From the IMG/VR virus record IMGVR_UViG_3300023184_000286, positions 1-38,057 of that record: a stretch of 38,057 bases of DNA; one strand, written 5' to 3'. How positions within the stretch are numbered: the first letter of the stretch is position 1; every line of letters begins with the position of its first letter. Below the pieces are notes generated by a model. The model searched no databases. It was not told the origin of the DNA and saw only the letters and a program-made list of their open reading frames with translations. Source of the stretch: a virus. The translations under genes were made by a program, and so were the position numbers. Positions 23,714 through 30,166 of this stretch are shown here, piece by piece.

Positions 23714-24305
23714 GTTGAGCATACATATCTTCAATGTTGCCGTTGTTGTTAATGGTAGCATCGAATTTAGTCCCAACCCACGAAGTTTCGCTAGGATGAA
23801 TTTTATGTGAGTATAGTGCTTGAGCAGCATATATGTTGCCCTGATTGGCTTTAACTGCAATGTCATACCACCAAGGAAGCTCACCACGCTCAATCCAAAC
23901 TATGCGGCCGTTTTGTTCTTTAATGGATTTAATTTCATTGGGGAAACGGCAATCGCTAATAACTACATTGTCTTTACTATTTCGTAGCTTATTTTCTAAG
24001 CTAGCAATCCATATGTCATCGTGAAATGTTTTGCGGCATACTTCTGTGCCCCAGTTTTGTAGTATCCAACGTGGAGTAATATCCATGCCTAAACGATTGC
24101 TCCACCATTCGTCTCGCTGTTCACGCCATTCACGTGCTTGTTTAGTGCGACCTTCAAGTAATTCTCTGTCCCAGCCAAAGATAGCACTTATTGCATCCTT
24201 TAGAGTGCTAGCAAAACTTTCGCGGCGAAACTCATAAAAGTTTACCAGATAGTCTGCTGCTGTGTCTTTGCCAGATCCGATGAATCCACATATACCAATG
24301 ATCAT
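23697..24305 (-). CDS. 1: Deoxynucleoside monophosphate kinase (gp1-type)
   Basis: 202 aa. The P-loop GFIGSGKDT lies at 7-15, very close to the N-terminus, which fixes the start. DRELLEGRTKQAREWREQRD (about 46-65) with the following WWSNRLG and TPRWILQNWGTEVCR segments are characteristic of T4 gp1-type dNMP kinases, as is the VVISDCRFPNEIKSIK segment (about 113-128). The enzyme phosphorylates dNMPs to supply phage DNA synthesis. The gene has a consensus-like sigma70 promoter whose -10 box lies inside the terminator hairpin of the upstream gene, leaving a short leader with GAGGG. Early expression is expected. The end overlaps the plus-strand HNH gene. Confidence 0.9.
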   Translation of the reverse strand: MIIGICGFIGSGKDTAADYLVNFYEFRRESFASTLKDAISAIFGWDRELLEGRTKQAREWREQRDEWWSNRLGMDITPRWILQNWGTEVCRKTFHDDIWIASLENKLRNSKDNVVISDCRFPNEIKSIKEQNGRIVWIERGELPWWYDIAVKANQGNIYAAQALYSHKIHPSETSWVGTKFDATINNNGNIEDMYAQLKNLV

Positions 24306-24307
24306 AA

Positions 24308-24330
24308 AAAATGCCCTCTAAGGGCATTTT
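24308..24330 (-). terminator. Terminator hairpin fused to the dNMP kinase leader
   Basis: A perfect 10-bp stem AAAATGCCCT/AGGGCATTTT (24308-24317 and 24321-24330) with a 3-nt loop and six U on the minus strand, ending 2 nt before the kinase ATG. It would stop transcripts coming from gp13 and the 123-aa gene. In readthrough RNA it would bury the kinase ribosome site. Confidence 0.85.
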
Positions 24331-24354
24331 AGCATAGCACTAGATCAATGTCAA
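24326..24354 (-). promoter_or_regulatory. Sigma70-like promoter of dNMP kinase, inside a terminator
   Basis: Minus strand perfect TTGACA (24349-24354), 17 bp, TAAAAT (24326-24331). The -10 box forms part of the terminator stem, and the start near 24319 falls in or next to the loop, so RNA made here begins about at AGAGGGC and cannot form the hairpin. Confidence 0.75.
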
Positions 24355-24358
24355 CGTA

Positions 24359-24730
24359 TTAAACGCCGTACTGATTTTTTTTGATTTTTGCAGTTGGGCT
24401 AACTCTATATACCCCGGGCACTTCTTCGCTTCTTTTACTACTCCAAGTTTGCTTGCTGCCGTCACCAACTTGTGCAGCAGCGGCATTGATCATATCTAAT
24501 TCTTCTTTGGTATAAGGGGCTAGTAACGGATCGCCTGCAATGTAATTGTCAGCTTTGGTGGGATAATCTGGGGCGCCTGCCAGTGCAATTCCAAATCTAT
24601 AGTTTTTGTAAGCAGAGCCAGTACTCATATTTTGTCCCGGAAAGGTAACTGCATTTTGAATTGCAGATTCGTGCTCAACGGGCATAGGGTGCATTCCGCC
24701 ACTTTCAAAAATAATATCTTTAATTTTCAT
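24359..24730 (-). CDS. Small putative head-internal protein, 123 aa
   Basis: 123 aa. MKIKDIIFE before SGG looks like a capsid-targeting leader with an I-x-E cleavage site at residue 9. The remainder is polar, Pro/Gly/Ala-rich and probably partly disordered, ending in a basic SPTAKIKKNQYGV. No domain recognised. It starts 10 bp after the gp13 stop and has a GATAAATA octamer 7 nt before its ATG; otherwise it would be read with gp13. A terminator follows. A small packaged protein in the manner of T4 IPI-IPIII is a reasonable reading but unproven. Confidence 0.6.
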   Translation of the reverse strand: MKIKDIIFESGGMHPMPVEHESAIQNAVTFPGQNMSTGSAYKNYRFGIALAGAPDYPTKADNYIAGDPLLAPYTKEELDMINAAAAQVGDGSKQTWSSKRSEEVPGVYRVSPTAKIKKNQYGV

Positions 24731-24737
24731 AGTAAAC

Positions 24738-24745
24738 TATTTATC
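24738..24745 (-). promoter_or_regulatory. Late promoter octamer GATAAATA overlapping the gp13 stop
   Basis: GATAAATA on the minus strand overlaps the stop codon of gp13. The expected start is 24731-24732, one or two bases before the ATG at 24730, which would give a leaderless message. It may be fortuitous. Confidence 0.4.
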
Positions 24746-25874
24746 CAATTATCCAAGTTAATGGTTGCGAGCCATCTACGTAGTTCTTAAGATCGTTTTC
24801 TAACTGTTCCATTTCTGCCAGTGCTTCGGACTTTAGTGAATCTCCATTTAATGTAGTGCCTCCTTGCGGCCCTGCAATTTGTGCAAACTTGCTACGTGCT
24901 TCGCCTAGTATTCTTTTGGCAAAACTATACGCATAGTCTTGTAGCCACGGAAAGATCAAATGATCGTTTAACAACATAGCGTCTGGCTTATAATTGTAAG
25001 TGTGTAACAGCACAGACTCAGCTGGCATGTCAGTTTTTGGGCTTGAAACTTGTGTACTGCGCAGGTCATATGCAGTAACCGATGTTGCCTGTAATTGATT
25101 TGTGCTGGTAATAGTAATAGTGTTGCTCAATCCATTGACTGTTTGAATTAAATAGTATCCATTGTATCCAACCACTTTGCAATTAGAGATCGTTATATTA
25201 TCCCCGGGCTGTACATTCCACGCATCTTCTGTGACAATAGTTATTGTACTGCCAACAGTTTGAGCATTGGCTGTTATAGATGTCAGTCTGACGTAAGTGT
25301 GGCCAACAGCAGGTATTTTGCGGTGTACTGTTAGTTTTCTAGTAGCAGGATTCCAAGTAAAATTCATGTAACCGCCAAACATCTTCATCGATTGCTCTTG
25401 GTATTGCGCAAACAATTCGTAATTGGCCAGGCCACCAACTCTCCCCGACTGCAACATATAGGTGTTTAAATAACCACTGGCAAATGGTTCAAATTGGCTA
25501 GCTGTGGTTCCTGTTACGCTGCCGATGCCTCTACGAAATATCTGCTTAACTGTGATAATTTCAGTAGGTAAAATATATTCTTGTGTCTCAGGCAACAGAT
25601 TTAAAAATACATAACTTTCCTCAACTGAGTTTTGTGCTCGTTGACGATACTTTACCAGTGCCTGTTTGATGGCCATCAAATAATGCTCTTGATCAAGTTC
25701 GACATCAACAATGCCATCTGCTAATCTAAGACGTGCATAATCAATTATGTCATTTCTTCTTGAATCAATGGGCGGTAATACTGTCGGGTCAAACGCAATA
25801 GGACCGGGCCCCCCTAGGCTGTCAGCACTAATTGATTGGGTTATTGGATCTAATCCGGGTTTAAGTGTGGCCAT
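24741..25874 (-). CDS. 13: Neck protein gp13
   Basis: 377 aa (T4 gp13 is 309). The helical start ([35 protein letters not shown], about 39-73) parallels the T4 region with [36 protein letters not shown] matches the T4 VTRILRTNIGSI strand. The end ([32 protein letters not shown] ... [20 protein letters not shown]) matches the T4 C-terminal helices. Between about residues 195 and 285 is an inserted strand-rich segment ([19 protein letters not shown]) not in T4. Gp13 and gp14 build the neck where the tail docks. Upstream is a 15-bp inverted repeat with a CTAAATA heptamer; the ribosome site is AGGAAC. Confidence 0.88.
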   Translation of the reverse strand: [377 protein letters not shown]

Positions 25875-25890
25875 TTAAATAAGTTCCTAT

Positions 25891-25928
25891 TCTGTTGCTA
25901 AGTATTTAGCCATATACTTAGCAACAGA
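25891..25928 (-). repeat. Perfect 15-bp inverted repeat upstream of gp13
   Basis: TCTGTTGCTAAGTAT (25891-25905) and ATACTTAGCAACAGA (25914-25928) are exact inverted copies around an 8-nt loop, in the 63-bp gap between the 391-aa gene and gp13. There is no U tract, so it is not a classical terminator; it may be an RNA processing site or a stability element. Confidence 0.85.
25903..25909 (-). promoter_or_regulatory. Late-promoter-like CTAAATA of gp13
   Basis: CTAAATA on the minus strand at the loop of the 15-bp inverted repeat. A start near 25897 gives a 23-nt leader with AGGAAC before the ATG at 25874. Confidence 0.5.
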
Positions 25929-25937
25929 TACCTAACT

Positions 25938-27113
25938 CTAGGCTACTTTAAGTAGTAAGACATCACTGTTAATGCGCCCATTGAGCTTGACTTCAACTGC
26001 TTTAATGTCTTTGATAAAAGTACGCAGCACAACCTTGCCTGCTTTAGCAAAATCAGCTAACTGCTCTGCAGGTTTACGCAATGTTTTAGATACACTCTTA
26101 TCTAAATCAAATCCCATAATAGTGGATCCTTTAATAGACAATGTCTGATAGCTTGACGCTACGTATTTGCCTAGCTTGCGTGTTTTAGGATTATAAACCC
26201 ATAACTCTGCTGCACCAATTATAGTAGCAGGATTAATGCTAACAATTTTAAGAGCCTTATCTTCTTTAGCGTATTTAAGTTTGGCTACTAGTTTTTCTTT
26301 ACTAGGTGCCTTACGAACAGCCGCCTTTTTAGTTGCTTTTTTAACGTCACGATATTGCTCAATAGCTGCTAGCAATGCATCAATCCAAGTAAGGATACGT
26401 CGAAAGTCTGCTGCCTTAAGAAACTTGTAGCCCTCAACTAACTGCTCGTCATCTTTAGATTGAGCACGGGCTAGTTCGTCACGATGTGCGTCAAACACCG
26501 CTTGATACTTGCCCAATTGGCTTTGCGGCACTTTGTTAACTGTTAAAAAGTCGTAGGGTTTAAAATCTGATTTGACGTTAGTTACAACATCATCAAATGC
26601 ACCTTCAATTTCTCCAATTACCTCAGATGTTTTTTCGTTTAGACGATCTTGTATTGTGGGACGATATACTTCGCCGCCCTTGATTACTACTGCCACTTCT
26701 TCTGCTGGATCTAGATCACTTCGAGCAATAACGTTGCCGATGCTCTTGTGTAAGAACTGAATATGGCGAGCACGTAGGGGCATGCCAATGCGGTTAGCCA
26801 TTACTAGACTACAGGCTGTCATTGGCAACCACTTATCACCTGCACGTTCGAAACTCTTAATTTGATCTTTGTCAAAGTCACCGGTGGACTTCATCCATTC
26901 TACTACATACTTCTTACAATCCTTTTGATTGTAGTAGTAATTGTAATAGTAAAAGCTCTGACGCAAGTGGTGATCAAACTCCTCGTCGGAGAATTCCTCT
27001 GCACGATTGGTATCCCATTGGGGCTCGCCGCCTGTGTATTTTTCATCAACAAACAAAGGATTACGGGTTTTGTGTACTTTAGTTTTAATTTTAACGCCAG
27101 CTACTGTTGCCAT
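25938..27113 (-). CDS. Unassigned marine T4-like phage protein, 391 aa
   Basis: I do not recognise a named family. The N-terminal part has a conspicuous Tyr-rich stretch (FYYYNYYYNQKDCKKYVVEW, about 53-72). Helical segments follow to about 250, then a basic region (KKATKKAAVRKAPSKEK, about 259-275) and a strand-rich C-terminal domain (LWVYNPKTRKLGKYVASSY through ELKLNG-like strands). It has two promoters: a consensus-like sigma70 promoter and an exact late octamer TATAAATA. Early plus late expression and a lysine-rich stretch suggest a DNA-associated protein used throughout infection. No membrane segment or signal peptide is visible. Confidence 0.6.
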   Translation of the reverse strand: MATVAGVKIKTKVHKTRNPLFVDEKYTGGEPQWDTNRAEEFSDEEFDHHLRQSFYYYNYYYNQKDCKKYVVEWMKSTGDFDKDQIKSFERAGDKWLPMTACSLVMANRIGMPLRARHIQFLHKSIGNVIARSDLDPAEEVAVVIKGGEVYRPTIQDRLNEKTSEVIGEIEGAFDDVVTNVKSDFKPYDFLTVNKVPQSQLGKYQAVFDAHRDELARAQSKDDEQLVEGYKFLKAADFRRILTWIDALLAAIEQYRDVKKATKKAAVRKAPSKEKLVAKLKYAKEDKALKIVSINPATIIGAAELWVYNPKTRKLGKYVASSYQTLSIKGSTIMGFDLDKSVSKTLRKPAEQLADFAKAGKVVLRTFIKDIKAVEVKLNGRINSDVLLLKVA

Positions 27114-27144
27114 AGATTTACTCCGTTTTGCTAGTTAAGCCGTT

Positions 27145-27173
27145 ATTTTAGCAGGTTTGGGCCCACTTGTCAA
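27145..27173 (-). promoter_or_regulatory. Sigma70-like promoter of the 391-aa gene
   Basis: Minus strand perfect TTGACA (27168-27173), 17 bp, TAAAAT (27145-27150). The start near 27138 gives a leader of about 25 nt with CGGAGT before the ATG at 27113. The -35, -10 and spacer length are the same as in the dNMP kinase promoter. Confidence 0.75.
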
Positions 27174-27200
27174 GCAAAATCTGAGCCATTTTAGCAAATT

Positions 27201-27208
27201 TATTTATA
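27201..27208 (-). promoter_or_regulatory. Exact T4 late promoter TATAAATA, leftward
   Basis: The full late consensus on the minus strand. The start near 27195 would give an 82-nt leader to the 391-aa gene, passing over the sigma70 promoter. It forms a divergent pair with the rightward late promoter at 27230. Confidence 0.7.
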
Positions 27209-27229
27209 AAAATCAAACTTAAATAAATC

Positions 27230-27237
27230 CATAAATA
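27230..27237 (+). promoter_or_regulatory. T4-type late promoter CATAAATA, rightward (gp14)
   Basis: CATAAATA on the plus strand. The start near 27243 gives an 18-nt leader with GGAGA before the GTG start at 27261. Confidence 0.75.
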
Positions 27238-27260
27238 GTTAATAGCATTGGAGATATATT

Positions 27261-28361
27261 GTGCCAAGATTAAGTTTATGGAAAGACGGCAGACATTCTG
27301 CAGATTATAAGTTCTTTGATCGCAGAATCTCAGAAATGTTTACCATCGGCGGTACAGGTATTTTAATACATAAGTATCTCGGTCCACTGGATCAGGGCGA
27401 AAGTACCGATCCAACTAAACCACATTATACAAATCAAAGCGAACAAAATATACAAGATTTATTATTCCTAGAGAATAGAGATCGAAAATACGATACTAGT
27501 GTTTATACCATGCGCGGACATTATCAAGTGTCAGACAATGACTTTGATCTAAGCCAATTTGGATTATTCTTGCAAACTGGTACCTTGTTTATGACGTTTC
27601 ATATTAACGACATGATATCAATATTAGGTCGCAAATTAATGAATGGCGATGTATTAGAACTCATGCATCTTGTGGATTATGAAACATTAAATCCAGATTT
27701 GCCTGCTGCATTAAAACGTTTCTTCGTAGTTGGAGATACTAGCCGTGCCAGTGAAGGGTTTAGTCCAACATGGTGGCCACATTTATGGCGTTGCAAAATT
27801 AATCCATTAGTGGACAGCCAGGAGTATAAAGATATTCTAAATAATATCACAGTTAGTGATACCGATCCTACACCTATTAAAGATATATTAAGTACATACG
27901 ACAAATATATAAACATCAATCAGGCAATTATTGACCAAGCAGAAATTGATGTACCTAAGAGTGGGTACGACACCAAGCACATTTATCATACTAAAAAAGA
28001 CGGTGCTAGTCCTGATTTTAGTACTAAAGGATATTTAACTGGTGACGGCCTGGCACCCAATGGGCTTCCTGTATCCCAGGGGATTAGTTTTCCTAGTACT
28101 CCTGCCACAGGCGACTATTGTTTAAGATTGGATTATTTGCCCAATAGACTATTTAGATACGACGGTAAACGTTGGCTTAAAATTGAAGATGCTGTGCGTA
28201 CAAATATTACCAACAATGCAGATACAAATTCAACATTAAGAAATAGTTTCGTTAACAACTCAAATACATTTATCGACGATAATCGCAATGTGCAAAAAGA
28301 AAAACAAAACTTAAACGAAGTGCTTAGACCGCAGGCCGATTATAAGTCGCCGTTCCCATAA
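27261..28361 (+). CDS. 14: Putative neck protein gp14
   Basis: 366 aa with a GTG start 7 nt after GGAG. The start DYKFFDRRISEMFTIGGTGILIHKYLGP (about 15-42) is typical of a neck or structural protein found in marine T4-like phages. LMNGDVLELMHLVDYE (about 126-141) resembles the T4 gp14 segment that begins with EGDLIYFPM. It lies directly before gp15, as gp14 does in T4, and opposite gp13. It is longer than T4 gp14 (256 aa): residues about 277-308 carry a GD-x-x-L-R-L-D-Y ... LFRYDGKRW module like those in the gp18 insert, and the C-terminus is Asn-rich. Late expression is supported by its promoter. The gp14 identity rests mostly on order and local similarity. Confidence 0.65.
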   Translation: MPRLSLWKDGRHSADYKFFDRRISEMFTIGGTGILIHKYLGPLDQGESTDPTKPHYTNQSEQNIQDLLFLENRDRKYDTSVYTMRGHYQVSDNDFDLSQFGLFLQTGTLFMTFHINDMISILGRKLMNGDVLELMHLVDYETLNPDLPAALKRFFVVGDTSRASEGFSPTWWPHLWRCKINPLVDSQEYKDILNNITVSDTDPTPIKDILSTYDKYININQAIIDQAEIDVPKSGYDTKHIYHTKKDGASPDFSTKGYLTGDGLAPNGLPVSQGISFPSTPATGDYCLRLDYLPNRLFRYDGKRWLKIEDAVRTNITNNADTNSTLRNSFVNNSNTFIDDNRNVQKEKQNLNEVLRPQADYKSPFP

Positions 28362-28370
28362 GATATACAT

Positions 28371-29753
28371 ATGAACTCATTTTTCTATTCAGGTCAGATT
28401 CGAAGATTCTTACAGCAATTTATTAGAATGCTGAGCAATTTCCAAGTTGAACTTGGTAAGGACCGTAACGGTAATAAAACTTTACTGCGTGTGCCTATTT
28501 ACTATGGAGACAGTAGTAGACAAGCCGCAACTATTTTACGCAACAACAGCGAAAATAGTATGGCTAGTGTTCCTGCCATGTCCATTTACATCAGCGGCTT
28601 ACGATACGATCAAAAAAGATTACAAGAACCATTCCATGTTAGCAAAGTGCAGGTTAGAGAGCGTGGAGTCGACTATGATGGCAATTTTACAGAAAATTCA
28701 GGCGACATGATAACTGTAGAAAGATTAATGCCTGTACCTTACTTGTTAACTCTTAAATGCGATATTTGGACTACTAATACTGAACAAAAATTGCAACTGT
28801 TTGAACAAATAGCTGTACTGTTTAATCCTAGTTTGGAAATACAAAGTTCAGACAACTATGTTGACTGGACTAGTTTAACTTACATTACCTTAACTGATAC
28901 CAATTTTAGTAGCAGAACAATTCCAATGGGTACCGAAGAACCAATTGATATTGCTACAATGACGTTTGAATTGCCAATTTGGATTAGTGCTCCTGCCAAA
29001 GTTAAACGTATGGGGGTCATACAGCGTTTTATTGCCAGCATCTGGGATGCCACTAGTATTGATCACGAACTCAATCAATTTGACGAGGGCGGGTTGATGG
29101 CTCGCCATGTATACACGCCTGGCGGCTGCAATTTAATTTATCTAGGAAATACACTACAACTGTTTGTGTCGGGACAAGAACAGCCGTTTAGCCCCGACGG
29201 GCAGGCATTGGGACAAGCATATTCATGGCGCACATTAATTGAAGATTTTGGAGAGTTAACCAATGGTATTAGCCAGGTTAGATTAATGCAAGACGACATT
29301 GAAATAGTAGGTACAGTTTCTTATCATCCAACTGAGGACAATTTATTGTTGTTTTCTCCAATCAATGATACATTGCCTGTTAATACATTACCTGCAGTTG
29401 ATGCTATTATCAATCCGTCAAATGTTACTGTGGACGACAACTTATTAAATCCCGGCCCTGGAAAGAGATTTTTAATACTAGGTGATATTGGTAACTTAAC
29501 TGATGAAGAAGGTGCTATAGTATGGAATAGACCCGGTCTGCCATTATTAATTGCTAAGGCAAACGATATTATTGAATTTGATGGCAATGCCGGCTACTGG
29601 AAAGTATCTTTTGACAGCACAGTGGATCATACTGTAGAATACGTTACTAATTCTACAACAGGGACTCAATACAAATGGAAAAATCAACAATGGACCAAAT
29701 CGGTAGAGGGAAGATACGGCGAAGGGGCATGGAGTTTCGTTCCATATGCGTAA
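28371..29753 (+). CDS. 15: Tail sheath stabiliser gp15
   Basis: 460 aa against 272 in T4. The first 235 residues match gp15 well: FFYSGQIRRFLQQFIRMLSNFQVE (4-27) parallels the T4 YFYNSSFRRYATLMGDLFSNIQI, followed by RVPIYYGD, a PYLLTLKCDIWT strand (about 123-134) parallel to the T4 YELSIFT region, and LPIWISAPAKVKRMG. Gp15 caps the tail after sheath assembly and binds the neck. The C-terminal 220 residues are an addition, with strand-rich repeats and an end (TQYKWKNQQWTK) like the beta modules in gp14 and gp18. It follows gp14 with a 9-bp gap and overlaps the Nudix gene. Confidence 0.9.
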   Translation: MNSFFYSGQIRRFLQQFIRMLSNFQVELGKDRNGNKTLLRVPIYYGDSSRQAATILRNNSENSMASVPAMSIYISGLRYDQKRLQEPFHVSKVQVRERGVDYDGNFTENSGDMITVERLMPVPYLLTLKCDIWTTNTEQKLQLFEQIAVLFNPSLEIQSSDNYVDWTSLTYITLTDTNFSSRTIPMGTEEPIDIATMTFELPIWISAPAKVKRMGVIQRFIASIWDATSIDHELNQFDEGGLMARHVYTPGGCNLIYLGNTLQLFVSGQEQPFSPDGQALGQAYSWRTLIEDFGELTNGISQVRLMQDDIEIVGTVSYHPTEDNLLLFSPINDTLPVNTLPAVDAIINPSNVTVDDNLLNPGPGKRFLILGDIGNLTDEEGAIVWNRPGLPLLIAKANDIIEFDGNAGYWKVSFDSTVDHTVEYVTNSTTGTQYKWKNQQWTKSVEGRYGEGAWSFVPYA

Positions 29754-30166
29754 CTGAAGGAGTTGGCGCATTAATATACGCCAAGAGTAGTCAACGATAT
29801 CTATTCTTACTTAGATCGTCGGGCAGTTGGCCGTTAACCTGGGGACTTGCAGGAGGCAAGGTCGATGCTGGAGAAAATGCTGCACAGGCATTAATGAGAG
29901 AAATAAAAGAAGAACTCGGCGGCAGTATTGTTGCTCCTAAGTTTGTTCCAATTGAAATGTTTACCAGCAACAACGAACGTTTCATTTATCACACATTTTT
30001 TATTGCAGTTGATTGCGAATTTGTACCAGAGTTAAACAACGAACACCTAGGTTACGCCTGGTTGCCACTGACTGCTGTTCCAAAGCCATTGCATCCAGGT
30101 GTGTATCGCACATTCAATTCTGATGAAGTCTATAGAAAAATTCAAATTGCACAACTAAACTGTTAA
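29729..30166 (+). CDS. Nudix hydrolase
   Basis: 145 aa from the ATG at 29729; an upstream in-frame ATG at 29675 would add 18 residues but overlap gp15 by 79 bp. The complete Nudix box G-x5-E-x7-R-E-x-x-E-E-x-G is present (GKVDAGENAAQALMREIKEE, then LGG), after a typical GALIYAKSSQRYLFLLRSS strand pair and the WGLAGGK lead-in. Nudix enzymes cleave nucleoside diphosphates linked to another group: oxidised dNTPs, NADH, nucleotide sugars or 5'-capped RNA. The specificity cannot be read here; nucleotide-sugar housekeeping is possible given the glycan genes. It ends in a TTAA that also serves as the stop of the convergent giant glycosyltransferase gene. Confidence 0.88.
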   Translation: MEFRSICVTEGVGALIYAKSSQRYLFLLRSSGSWPLTWGLAGGKVDAGENAAQALMREIKEELGGSIVAPKFVPIEMFTSNNERFIYHTFFIAVDCEFVPELNNEHLGYAWLPLTAVPKPLHPGVYRTFNSDEVYRKIQIAQLNC

